Source of the DNA: Zetaproteobacteria bacterium CG_4_9_14_3_um_filter_54_145
GTDB taxonomy: Bacteria > Pseudomonadota > Zetaproteobacteria > Mariprofundales > Mariprofundaceae
Assembly (NCBI GenBank): GCA_002791575.1
Contig: PFXI01000041.1
Coordinates: 1-45,271 of the forward strand
Length of the DNA stretch: 45,271 nt
Direction of reading: 5' to 3'
Shown here: piece after piece, positions 1-7,862 of the stretch
How positions within the stretch are numbered: the first letter of the stretch is position 1
Layout of the letters: the number at the start of each line of letters is the position of its first letter
Program-made: the position numbers and the translations under genes
The notes under the pieces: generated by a model
What the model was told of the DNA's origin: nothing
Seen by the model: only the letters and a program-made list of their open reading frames with translations
Databases searched by the model: none

Positions 1-1
1 G

Positions 2-154
2 GAGAAACCCGCAGGGAGAGCGATAATTAAAACGATTAATCCAACGGCTCAGGCGCTGACATTCAATTTTACTCAGGCTTTTGCAAGTGGCTCACCAGTA
101 ATATTCACTTCAACAGGAAAAGGAGATCTTCAAGCACGCCCAGGCCCCTGCTGA
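2..154 (+). CDS. C-terminal end of a gene cut by the window edge; possibly a pilin-like protein
   Basis: The frame starting at base 2 is open for 50 codons and ends in tandem stops (TGA at 152-154, TAA at 155-157). The translation ends KGDLQARPGPC and is rich in small and polar residues. A late F-x-S-T-G-K-G segment and a Cys near the very end recall the C-termini of GspH/FimT-type minor pseudopilins, but the piece is too short to assign. The N-terminal prepilin methylation motif, which would decide it, lies outside the window. The open frame and tandem stops support a real gene end; the family is a guess. It converges on pflA. Confidence 0.4.
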   Translation, partial: EKPAGRAIIKTINPTAQALTFNFTQAFASGSPVIFTSTGKGDLQARPGPC

Positions 155-201
155 TAAACATACAGTTTTTAACTGACCGCACTCAACACAGCCCGACAGC
201 A

Positions 202-996
202 TCAGCAGGCCGTCAGACCACGCACGCGGAACTGGTTAATCACGCGTTTCACCAGCTCCACGGAGGGGGCTCGCACATCCTTCAAATGGTAGGGAAATCC
301 CAGCTCTTCCCATTTATGCTCGCCCATCTTGTGAAATGGTAACACCTCCACCCGCTCCACGCCGTCGAGCGTCAACACGAAGTCGGCCAGATCTTCCACA
401 TCATCGAAATCGTCGGTGTAGCCCGGCACCAGTACATAACGGATCCACATCTTCTTGCCCATGGCGGAGAGACGGCGGGCAAAATCCAGCGTCGGCTGCA
501 GCGGTTTTGAGGTAAGCCTCAGGTATTTATCCGGATCAATATGCTTGATATCGAGCAGTACCAGATCGATATCATCAAACCACTCGTCGTCGAGCAGCGC
601 GGCCAGAAAACCCTGCGTATCGAGCGTGGTGTGCAGATGGTAATCGTGCTTGGCCAGATAAAAGATCTCACGCACAAAATCCGCCTGCATCAACGGCTCT
701 CCACCGGTGATGGTCAGCCCGCCGGCAAAACGCAGAAAGGATGCGAATTCGGCGATCTCTTCGAGCACGTGATCGACGGTCCTCAACGTACCGTTATGCA
801 TCTTTATTGTATCCGGGTTGTGGCAGTAGAGACAACGAAACTGGCAGCCGGAGACAAACAGCACAAAACGCATGCCGGGCCCGTCAACAGCGCTGCCCAT
901 TTCGCTGGAGTGCACAAAACCGCACAGCCTGCCCCGCTCATCAATACAGGCAGGCGAAATCATCCCCGCCTGTTTACCCTCGGTATTCTCTGTCAT
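202..996 (-). CDS. pflA: Pyruvate formate-lyase-activating enzyme (radical SAM)
   Basis: 264 aa. It installs the glycyl radical on pyruvate formate-lyase, using S-adenosylmethionine and a [4Fe-4S] cluster in the cytoplasm. The radical-SAM motif C-x3-C-x2-C is visible as CQFRCLYCHNPD near residue 52, followed by GGEPLMQ, the usual SAM-binding GGE. The start region RLCGFVHSSEMGSAVDGPGMR matches the PflA N-terminus, which opens with a Gly-x-Val-His-Ser-x-Glu and then the DGPG signature. Length is close to the 246 aa of E. coli PflA, with about 18 extra N-terminal residues. It lies 59 bp downstream of pflB on the same strand, so it is probably cotranscribed with its substrate gene. No focA formate-channel gene is adjacent. 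Confidence 0.95.
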   Translation of the reverse strand: MTENTEGKQAGMISPACIDERGRLCGFVHSSEMGSAVDGPGMRFVLFVSGCQFRCLYCHNPDTIKMHNGTLRTVDHVLEEIAEFASFLRFAGGLTITGGEPLMQADFVREIFYLAKHDYHLHTTLDTQGFLAALLDDEWFDDIDLVLLDIKHIDPDKYLRLTSKPLQPTLDFARRLSAMGKKMWIRYVLVPGYTDDFDDVEDLADFVLTLDGVERVEVLPFHKMGEHKWEELGFPYHLKDVRAPSVELVKRVINQFRVRGLTAC

Positions 997-1055
997 CGGT
1001 CAGCGGGTCCTGTGGCTGGCCGCCCTGCCATCACGGCAAGGCAGCACACGCAGTA

Positions 1056-3310
1056 TCAAAAGTGCAGGTGGAAGGTGCGGTTGATTACGTCGAGCTGCTG
1101 CTCACGGGTAAGCTTGATGAAATTCACCGCATAACCCGATACGCGCAGTGTCAGCTGCGGATAGTTCTCCGGATGCTCCATCGCATCCAGCAGCGTATCC
1201 CTGTTCAGCACGTTGACATTGACATGAAAACCGCTGGCATTACAGAACACATCAACACAGTTGCTCAGGTTATTCACCTGATCTGACAGCGTGTGGCCCA
1301 GCGCACTCTCCGTACAGGTTGCCGTCCACGAAATGCCATCCAGTGCCGCCTTGTATGGCAGCTTGGCTACCGATGCGCCGGAAGCGATAAAACCCTTGGT
1401 ATCGCGTCCGTTCATCGCATTGGCACCCGGTGCAAACGGCTCACCGGCACGGCGTCCGTCCGGCGTATTGCCGGTCTTCATGCCGTAGACCACATTGGAG
1501 GTGATGGTCAGCACCGACTGGGTAGGTGTGCTGTTGCGGTAGGTTTTATGTTTGCGGATCTTCTCCATAAACGTTTCAACCAGCCATACAGCAATCTGAT
1601 CCACACGGTCGTCGTTGTTACCATAAGCCGGATATTCGCCTTCAATAGCAAAATCCTTGGCGATGCCATGCTCATCACGCAGTACACGCACTTTGGCGTA
1701 CTTGATCGCCGAGAGTGAGTCGGCTGCCACCGACAGGCCGGCAATGCCGCATGCCATCGTGCGCAGCACATCACGGTCATGCAGTGCCATTTCGATACGC
1801 TCGTAATGGTATTTGTCATGCATAAAGTGGATACCGTTGAGCGCTTTGATATAGGTCGTGGCCAGCCACTCCATCATCTGCTCGAACTTCGCCACCACCT
1901 CATCATAATCCAGATATTCACTGGTGATCGGCTCAAATCCATCGACAATCTTCACGCCGCTCTTTTCATCGACGCCGCCATTGATCGCATACAACATGGT
2001 TTTTGCCAGATTGCAGCGTGCACCGAAAAACTGCATCTGCTTGCCGATACGCATGGCCGATACACAGCAGGCAATGGCATAGTCATCGCCCCAATGCGCG
2101 CGCATCAGATCATCCGATTCATACTGGATAGCACTGGTTTCAATAGAGACCTTCGAACAGAAATCCTTGAACCCTCTGGGCATGGCATTGGACCACAGTA
2201 CCGTCAGATTCGGCTCGGGTGCAGGTCCCAGATTATACAGTGAGTGCAGGAAGCGGAAACTGCTGCGGGTAACCAGTGTACGTCCATCCTCGCCCATGCC
2301 GCCGATCGCTTCGGTGTGACCCAGGCAGGATCGCCCGAGAAGAGCAGATCGTATTCCGGCGTACGCAGAAAACGCACGATACGCAGCTTGATCACCAGAT
2401 CGTCGATCAACTCCTGTGCCGAGGACTCATCCAGCAGACCCGCATCGATATCGCGCTGGATATAGATATCCAGGAAGGTGGAGATGCGACCGATCGACAT
2501 GGCCGCGCCATTCTGCTCCTTGATTGCAGCCAGATAACCGAAATAGGTCCACTGCACGGCCTCTTGAGCGGTTGCCGCAGGGCGTCCGATATCAAAGCCG
2601 TAGCTGGCCGCCATCTGCTTGAGCTCATCCAGTGCCCTGATCTGCTCGGATAGCTCTTCACGGGTGCGCAGCACCTCTTCACTGAAGACCACGCTGTCCA
2701 GCTCGCTTTTTTCGCGTTTTTTATCGGTGATCAGGAAATCGACACCGTAGAGTGCCACACGGCGGTAATCGCCGACAATGCGGCCACGGCCATAGGCATC
2801 CGGCAAACCGGTGATAATACCGGAACGGCGGCAGGCCAGAATGTCCGGGCTGTAAATATCAAACACGCCCTGATTATGATCTTTGCGGTAGAGCTTAAAA
2901 GCCTGTTTCACGGCCGGATCAAGCTTGAAGCCGTATGCCTCAAGGCCTGCTTCGACCATACGCAGACCGCCGTTCGGCACGATGGCGCGCTTGAGTGGCG
3001 CATCGGTTTGCAAACCGACAATCAGTTCCATCGCTTTGTTGATATAGCCCGGTTTATGGGCGGTAATAGAAGAGCCGATATCACTGGATACATCCAGCAC
3101 GCCCTTGAGGCGTTCCTGCTCGATAAGTTTTGATATCTCCACCCACAGCGCACTGGTGCGCTCGGTGGCGGCAGCCAGAAAGCTGTCATCGCCTGTGTAG
3201 GGTGAGTAATTCTGCTGAATAAAATCGCGGAGATCTATGCGGCTTTGCCACGCACTGCCGTTAAAGTCGAGCCAGGGTTGCAAATCCGGATCTGTTTCTG
3301 GTGAGTTCAT
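1056..3310 (-). pseudogene. pflB: Pyruvate formate-lyase, interrupted by one frameshift
   Basis: It converts pyruvate and CoA to acetyl-CoA and formate anaerobically. The N-terminal part (3310 to about 2318) reads MNSPETDP... through [17 protein letters not shown]. The C-terminal part (about 2313 to 1056) resumes in another frame with [15 protein letters not shown] and runs to the normal end. Together they give about 750 aa, the usual PFL length (760). All key residues survive: the catalytic Cys-Cys pair in AIACCVSAM and the glycyl-radical loop RVSGYAV near the C-terminus. The break fits a 2-bp duplication (GTGT at 2314-2317 on the plus strand); removing one GT restores the family sequence W-V-T-E-x-I-G-G-M-G. 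Start chosen at the ATG at 3310 (AGGTG upstream), not the longer frame to 3373. Either a recent inactivation or a sequencing error. Confidence 0.9.
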
Positions 3311-3390
3311 GATAACACCTATACGTGCTGATGTGTTGCAAATTGCCACAAACCAAAAGTGTTGCAGCATCACTTCTGCAAGGGGAGAGA

Positions 3391-3419
3391 TCAGGCGGAG
3401 CCGGAGAGGCTCCGCCTGA
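3391..3419 (-). terminator. Hairpin terminator after deaD
   Basis: Perfect 12-bp inverted repeat TCAGGCGGAGCC / GGCTCCGCCTGA (3391-3402 and 3408-3419) with a 5-nt loop, 8 nt beyond the deaD stop codon. On the minus strand it is followed by a pyrimidine-rich tract (TCTCTCCCCTT) rather than a clean U-run, so termination may be partial and some transcription may continue into pflB. Confidence 0.65.
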
Positions 3420-3427
3420 CGATCCTG

Positions 3428-5296
3428 TTATTTCTTTTTGCGCACCGGCTTTCTGGAGCTGCCCTCTGTACGCTTGTGCGGTCCGGCATGGCCACGCTTG
3501 CTGTCCCTGTCGGATGCACCGGGACGGAACTGCTTGCGCTTGACCGGACGATCAAAACCCGCGCCACCCTGCTGCTCCAGCTCGGCATTGAGCTGCTGCC
3601 CACAGACATGAATCTGCCTGAGCTGCTTCAATATTGCAGCCGGCATCCCTTCCGGCAGATCAACGGTACTGTAGTTGTCGGAAATCTGGATATGACCGAT
3701 AAATTCAGACTCCAGACCCACTTCGTTGGCAATAGCGCCGACGATATTGCGCGCTTCGGCACCATGGCTGCTGCCTACTTCCAGGCGGTAACGATCCTTG
3801 CCACGCTCAGGTGCACCCGCATCGCGACTGCGTGCCGGCTTCTCACGTCTTGGCCGCTCATCAGCGCCGAAACTCTCGGCCCTCTCCACGCGCTCGCTGC
3901 GCGGACTGCGTGTACGTGGCTCGGCTGACGATTCAAAACGGGGTGAACGCTCTTCACGCTCACGCTGTGGACGTGCGGGTTGATTCTTGAGAATAAGATC
4001 CTTGCCGCCCTGTGCCATATAGGCCAGCGCCGCAGCAATCTCCTGAGCAGGCACATTATGTTCCCGTTCATACTGCTCAACAATACCGGCAAACATCTCA
4101 AGCCCTTCGGCCGCCAGCGTATCGGTGATGCGCTGCTTGAACTCGGCGATACGCAGGTTGTTGATATCCTCGGTCGTCGGCATCTCCAGCATCTCTACGC
4201 GCTGGTTCGTTGCTTTCTCTATCGAGAGTAACATACGCTTTTCGCGCGGTGCAACAAACAGAATCGCATCGCCCTTGCGGCCGGCACGACCCGTACGACC
4301 GATTCGATGTACATAGGATTCGGTATCATGCGGAATATCATAATTGATCACATGTGAAATGCGCTCCACATCCAGACCACGGGCGGCAACGTCGGTAGCA
4401 ACCACAATATCAATCTTGCCGCTCTTCAGACGATTGACGATCTGCTCACGCTGGGACTGCTTGATATCGCCGTTCAGGGCCGTGGCTGCATAACCGCGCG
4501 CTTCAAGACGTTCGGCCACCTCTTCCGTCGCCGTTTTGGTGCGCACGAAGATGATCATGCCGTCAAAGGTCTCGAACTCGAGAATGCGCGTCAGCGCATC
4601 GATCTTGTTACGACCGCTAACCATCCAGTAACGCTGGCGAATGGTTGGCGCTGTCGTGGTTTTATCCTTGATGGTGACCTGTTGCGGATCTTTCAGATAG
4701 GACTGGGCAATCTTGCGGATCACCGCCGGCATGGTCGCCGAGAACAGGGCAATCTGGCGCTGTTCAGGCAGCTGCTCGAGCACCCATTTTACGTCATCGA
4801 TAAAGCCCATACGCAGCATTTCATCGGCTTCGTCGAGAACCAGTGTTTTCAAACCGCTCAGATTCAGCGTTTTGCGGCGCAGGTGATCCATCACGCGGCC
4901 GGGTGTACCGACCACGACATGCGCACCTCTTTTCAGCTGGCGCAACTGGATATCGTAGGACTGGCCGCCGTAAATCGGCAACACATGGAATCCCTTGATA
5001 TGGTGGGCGTATTGCTGGAATGCTTCGGCCACCTGAATCGCCAGCTCACGCGTTGGAGCCAGTACCAGCACCTGCGGATCACGCTGATCGATATCGATAT
5101 TGCTCAGGATTGGCAGCGCAAAAGCTGCGGTCTTGCCTGTTCCTGTCTGTGCCTGCCCGAGTACATCGCGGCCGGCCAGCATCAGTGGAATAGTTGCCGC
5201 CTGAATTGGCGTGGCACTTTCATAACCCTGATCTTTAATTGATTTCAGAACCAGCTCGGATAAGCCCAGCTCATTAAACAGTACATCTGTCGTCAT
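3428..5296 (-). CDS. deaD: ATP-dependent DEAD-box RNA helicase, DeaD/CsdA type
   Basis: 622 aa, close to the 629 aa of E. coli DeaD. It unwinds structured RNA in ribosome assembly, mRNA turnover and cold adaptation. Helicase motifs appear in order: Q-motif (GYESATPIQ), motif I AQTGTGKTA near residue 50, PTRELA, VGTPGRV, DEAD near residue 155, SAT, VATDVAARGLDV and HRIGRTGR near residue 330. A charged linker rich in Arg, Glu and Ser (about 435-490) leads to a DbpA-type RNA-binding domain (YRLEVGSSHGAEARNIVGAI, then VDLPEGMP) and a basic tail ending RKPVRKKK. The start ATG at 5294-5296 has AGG six bases upstream. The leader contains competing hairpins (see 5303-5334), and a strong hairpin lies further upstream at 5347-5377. 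Confidence 0.95.
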   Translation of the reverse strand: MTTDVLFNELGLSELVLKSIKDQGYESATPIQAATIPLMLAGRDVLGQAQTGTGKTAAFALPILSNIDIDQRDPQVLVLAPTRELAIQVAEAFQQYAHHIKGFHVLPIYGGQSYDIQLRQLKRGAHVVVGTPGRVMDHLRRKTLNLSGLKTLVLDEADEMLRMGFIDDVKWVLEQLPEQRQIALFSATMPAVIRKIAQSYLKDPQQVTIKDKTTTAPTIRQRYWMVSGRNKIDALTRILEFETFDGMIIFVRTKTATEEVAERLEARGYAATALNGDIKQSQREQIVNRLKSGKIDIVVATDVAARGLDVERISHVINYDIPHDTESYVHRIGRTGRAGRKGDAILFVAPREKRMLLSIEKATNQRVEMLEMPTTEDINNLRIAEFKQRITDTLAAEGLEMFAGIVEQYEREHNVPAQEIAAALAYMAQGGKDLILKNQPARPQREREERSPRFESSAEPRTRSPRSERVERAESFGADERPRREKPARSRDAGAPERGKDRYRLEVGSSHGAEARNIVGAIANEVGLESEFIGHIQISDNYSTVDLPEGMPAAILKQLRQIHVCGQQLNAELEQQGGAGFDRPVKRKQFRPGASDRDSKRGHAGPHKRTEGSSRKPVRKKK

Positions 5297-5302
5297 TACA
5301 CA

Positions 5303-5334
5303 CCTGTTAAACAGGGTGTTTGATGAACCCTGTT
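5303..5334 (-). promoter_or_regulatory. Competing hairpins over the deaD ribosome-binding site
   Basis: On the minus strand three related segments lie in a row before the deaD ATG: A = AACAGGG (5334-5328), B = CCCTGTT (5316-5310) and C = AACAGG (5308-5303). Segment C contains the AGG of the Shine-Dalgarno site. B can pair with A (7 bp, 11-nt loop), leaving the site free, or with C (short stem), hiding it. This is the layout of a simple translational switch. The sequence shows the complementarity; the regulatory role is inference. Confidence 0.45.
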
Positions 5335-5346
5335 ACCTAAAGATAA

Positions 5347-5377
5347 GGGGCTACACACGCCATGCGCATGCAGCCCC
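5347..5377 (-). terminator. Strong hairpin between ppnN and deaD
   Basis: On the minus strand GGGGCTGCATGCG and CGTGTGTAGCCCC pair over 13 positions (with G-U wobbles) around a CATGG loop, followed by TTATCTTT. On the plus strand the wobble positions become A-C mismatches, so the structure belongs to minus-strand RNA. It fits a Rho-independent terminator for ppnN. Because deaD follows only 51 bp further on, it could also act as an attenuator in the deaD leader. Confidence 0.6.
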
Positions 5378-5422
5378 CCTCTGACGGCGCACTATATACC
5401 AAGTCGCATCATAAGGCACGGC

Positions 5423-6793
5423 TTATACGATTTTGTAACAGGAACGGTAACTCTCGGCCGTCATCTTCATGCGTCCCTGCGCCACAAATGCAGTCAGCAG
5501 GGCATCCACCGGCTGCATAATGCTGGCTTCTCCATGTATTTCAAAATCACCATATTGCTCAATCGCCCGTATGCCTTCATCTTTAACATTACCGGCAACC
5601 AGCGCCGAAAACACACGCCGCATATTAGCCGCCAGCTGCCAGGGGAGCTGATTCTTATGCAGCGCCAGATTGCGCACATTGGCATGGGTCGGCGCAAACG
5701 GCTGCTGAAACGCATGATCAATGGTCAGTGACCAGTTGAAATAATAGGCATCACCCACATGCTTGCGATGCTCTCTGACCTGCACAACGCCCTCGCGCAT
5801 GGCTTGTGCCACCAGCGCCGGATCATCGATAATGATCTGGTATTTCTGCTGTGCCTCAACACCCAGTGTTGCGCCTATAAACGCGTCAATCTGGGCAAAG
5901 TATGCTCTGGCCGACTCCGGCCCGGTAAACACCAGCGGAAACGGTATGTCGCTATTATCCGGATGCAGCAACAGACCCAGCAGGTAGAGGATCTCTTCGG
6001 CCGTCCCGACACCGCCGGCAAACACCACCACGCCGTGACCGGCACGCACAAATGCCTCCAGCCTCTTTTCGATATCGGGAAAAATCGTCAGGTTATTCAC
6101 GATCGGATTCGGTGACTCGGCAGCAATAATTCCGGGTTCGGTAATGCCGAGGTAGAGACCGTCGGTCACACGCTGCTTGGCATGGCCGATGGTTGCCCCC
6201 TTCATCGGCCCCTTCATCGCACCCGGCCCGCAACCGGTACATACATCCAGGCTACGCAGTCCCATCTGGTAACCGACCTCTTTACTGTAGTCATACTCAT
6301 TGCGTGAGATGGCATGACCACCCCAGCAGACCACCAGTCGGGGTTCGCGTATCAGATCAAGCACACGGGCGTTGCGCAGGATATAGAACACCGCATTGGT
6401 AATGCCTCTGGAGCTACCCAGATCGATATTCCTGTTGTTATTGATCTCATCATGGACGAAAACGATGTCCCGCAACACAGAGAATAGATGTTCGTGGATC
6501 CCCTTGATCATCTGCCCGTCGACAAATGCGCTGGCCGGCGCATTGATCAGTTCCAGTTTGATACCCCGCTCCACCTGCCGCACATGGATTTCAAAATCCT
6601 TGTAGCGCTCGAGCAGCTCACGCCCGTCATCGATATCGCCGTCACAATTAAGCACCGCCAGCGAGCAGCTCCTGAAGATATGATAGAGCCCGCCCGTACT
6701 ATTATTATTCAGCAGCTGGCCTACCTCCAGCTTGGAGAGCACCTCCAAACGACCTGATGGCTCTATGATCGTATCCATGACTGCATAGCGCAT
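5423..6793 (-). CDS. ppnN: Pyrimidine/purine nucleotide 5'-monophosphate nucleosidase (LOG family, YgdH type)
   Basis: 456 aa, matching the 454 aa of E. coli PpnN. The family cleaves the N-glycosidic bond of nucleoside monophosphates to free base and ribose 5-phosphate; the E. coli enzyme is activated by (p)ppGpp. Residues 10-130 form the PpnN-specific N-terminal domain (LEVLSKLEVGQLLN, then FRSCSLAVLN). The central Rossmann core carries VVCWGGHAIS, CTGCGPGAMKGPMKGA and the catalytic loop FAGGVGTAEEILYLLG. The C-terminal domain ends VAQGRMKMTAESYRSCYKI. The start at 6793 has AAGGGGT five bases upstream. The gene is preceded by a 452-bp gap and followed by a hairpin at 5347-5377. Confidence 0.93.
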   Translation of the reverse strand: MRYAVMDTIIEPSGRLEVLSKLEVGQLLNNNSTGGLYHIFRSCSLAVLNCDGDIDDGRELLERYKDFEIHVRQVERGIKLELINAPASAFVDGQMIKGIHEHLFSVLRDIVFVHDEINNNRNIDLGSSRGITNAVFYILRNARVLDLIREPRLVVCWGGHAISRNEYDYSKEVGYQMGLRSLDVCTGCGPGAMKGPMKGATIGHAKQRVTDGLYLGITEPGIIAAESPNPIVNNLTIFPDIEKRLEAFVRAGHGVVVFAGGVGTAEEILYLLGLLLHPDNSDIPFPLVFTGPESARAYFAQIDAFIGATLGVEAQQKYQIIIDDPALVAQAMREGVVQVREHRKHVGDAYYFNWSLTIDHAFQQPFAPTHANVRNLALHKNQLPWQLAANMRRVFSALVAGNVKDEGIRAIEQYGDFEIHGEASIMQPVDALLTAFVAQGRMKMTAESYRSCYKIV

Positions 6794-7245
6794 AAGTACC
6801 CCTTGACTGTTTTCTGTTTCAGATCAGTCGTCACTGTCACTGCAGCAATATGCAGGCCAACAGCCCGACCTATCCTCTACGCCGAGTGTGACGACAACAT
6901 GACACAAAAACAGTGTACCAACGGCTCTATGCAAGCAATCTTATCCACCATGGCGGAACAGATGTCACAAAACGACGCCATCGCCAGAGATGCCATATAG
7001 CAGCAACAAATAGAATTTAAGAAAACCGTTGTTATTTAAAGACTTAAATACATGCCTACAATTTATGCATCTTCACTGTTACCTGTCACAAGCCTTGAGT
7101 AGCCTAACCTCGCCCGTATCCATCCACACAGTTATCCACAGCCTTTGTGGATAGTCGATAAAACCCTTGTTTTACATCATATTCGTTCAGCATCTCGGCA
7201 AAAAACAGGGAGACATCGGCTTCGTTGTTATAAGTCAGATACAAA
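6794..7245. other. 452-bp intergenic gap: AT-rich stretch and DnaA-box-like cluster
   Basis: No convincing gene. The stretch at about 7005-7075 is clearly AT-rich (for example GTTATTTAAAGACTTAAATAC cut into its two halves TTATTTAAA and CTTAAATAC). Around it lie sites resembling the DnaA box TTATCCACA: a perfect copy at 7132-7140, CTATCCACA on the minus strand at 7146-7154, TTATCCACC at 6941-6949, and a weaker CCATCCACA at 7120-7128. The promoter of ppnN must lie at the left end of the gap. Confidence 0.6.
7120..7154. promoter_or_regulatory. Cluster of DnaA-box-like 9-mers
   Basis: Within 35 bp: CCATCCACA (7120-7128, two mismatches to TTATCCACA), TTATCCACA (7132-7140, perfect) and CTATCCACA on the opposite strand (7146-7154, one mismatch). 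The two better sites face each other five bases apart. The arrangement resembles part of a replication origin or a DnaA-controlled regulatory region, but no dnaA, dnaN, rpmH, gidA or parAB gene is nearby. Confidence 0.45.
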
Positions 7246-7728
7246 TCAGTTCAGCTTTTCCAGCTCGCTACCGCCGTGGCCGGCATCCACCTTCAGGCGT
7301 CGGATGCCGTGGGTTGACCATTCATTCAGATACCACTCACTCAATTCCGTGATTTTCCCGATCCGCTCAAAACGGGCCAGCGCTGCAAAGCCCTCTTCCC
7401 CGAACTCGCCCACCAGATCGCGTGCGGCCAACCGGTCCGCCAACTCCTCCCAGAAGGACTCCTCCACATACGCATCAATGCACTGCAGGTAATCCGCTTC
7501 AAATTCCTTGGTTTCAAAGTATTCATCCCGTTTGTCATCATATTCGACCAGTGCACTCATCCCGGCATTGTGGGCGATGCTCTGCAACTTGCGCAGCACA
7601 TGTTTATGCGCCACCACTGCCGCATCAGCGCGCTCATTGCCCTCCAGGTGACCGTGTTTGACCCACTCGCCGATACAGGCCAGCTGCAACAACAGCGACA
7701 GCTCCTGCGGTGTCAGACTGATATCCAT
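7246..7728 (-). CDS. Uncharacterised 160-aa acidic protein
   Basis: I do not recognise the family. The protein is acidic and predicted mostly helical, with no signal peptide or membrane segment. Its N-terminus (MDISLTPQELSLLLQLACIG) is a helical Leu-rich segment. The middle carries a conserved-looking acidic and aromatic stretch (DDKRDEYFETKEFEADYLQ, then YVEESFWEELADRLAARDL). The C-terminal half has GKITELSEWYLNEW. Codon use looks like its neighbours. It lies 134 bp downstream of the hybrid kinase on the same strand, so it might be read from the same transcript, but the spacing does not force that. It is followed by the gap with the DnaA-like boxes. Confidence 0.75.
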   Translation of the reverse strand: MDISLTPQELSLLLQLACIGEWVKHGHLEGNERADAAVVAHKHVLRKLQSIAHNAGMSALVEYDDKRDEYFETKEFEADYLQCIDAYVEESFWEELADRLAARDLVGEFGEEGFAALARFERIGKITELSEWYLNEWSTHGIRRLKVDAGHGGSELEKLN

Positions 7729-7862
7729 TACTCCTCCCCTGTAACCTGTACACAGCTGATTACATGCGCCCGGACCGGGCTATGCGTCAACCACCAGCCA
7801 AAAGTATGCAGGAACATAGCGAAAAAAGAGAGGCCAGATCACTCGCCGCAAGCAGATCTGAT

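Noticed and set aside
541-1134. Long plus-strand frames opposite pflA/pflB, ftsK, tgt and other genes
   Set aside because: They are antiparallel shadows of well-supported genes, with no family similarity or ribosome-binding sites.
2290-2330. Programmed ribosomal frameshift in pflB
   Set aside because: No slippery heptamer or following structure is evident, and removal of a duplicated dinucleotide restores the family sequence exactly.
3311-3390. FNR or CRP site upstream of pflB
   Set aside because: No TTGAT-N4-ATCAA or TGTGA-N6-TCACA pattern is present; partial matches around TGTGTTGCAAATTGCCACA have the wrong spacing.
6900-7001. A 33-codon plus-strand frame beginning ATG ACA CAA in the gap before ppnN
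   Set aside because: No ribosome-binding site, no recognisable protein, and it overlaps one of the DnaA-like boxes; more likely non-coding.
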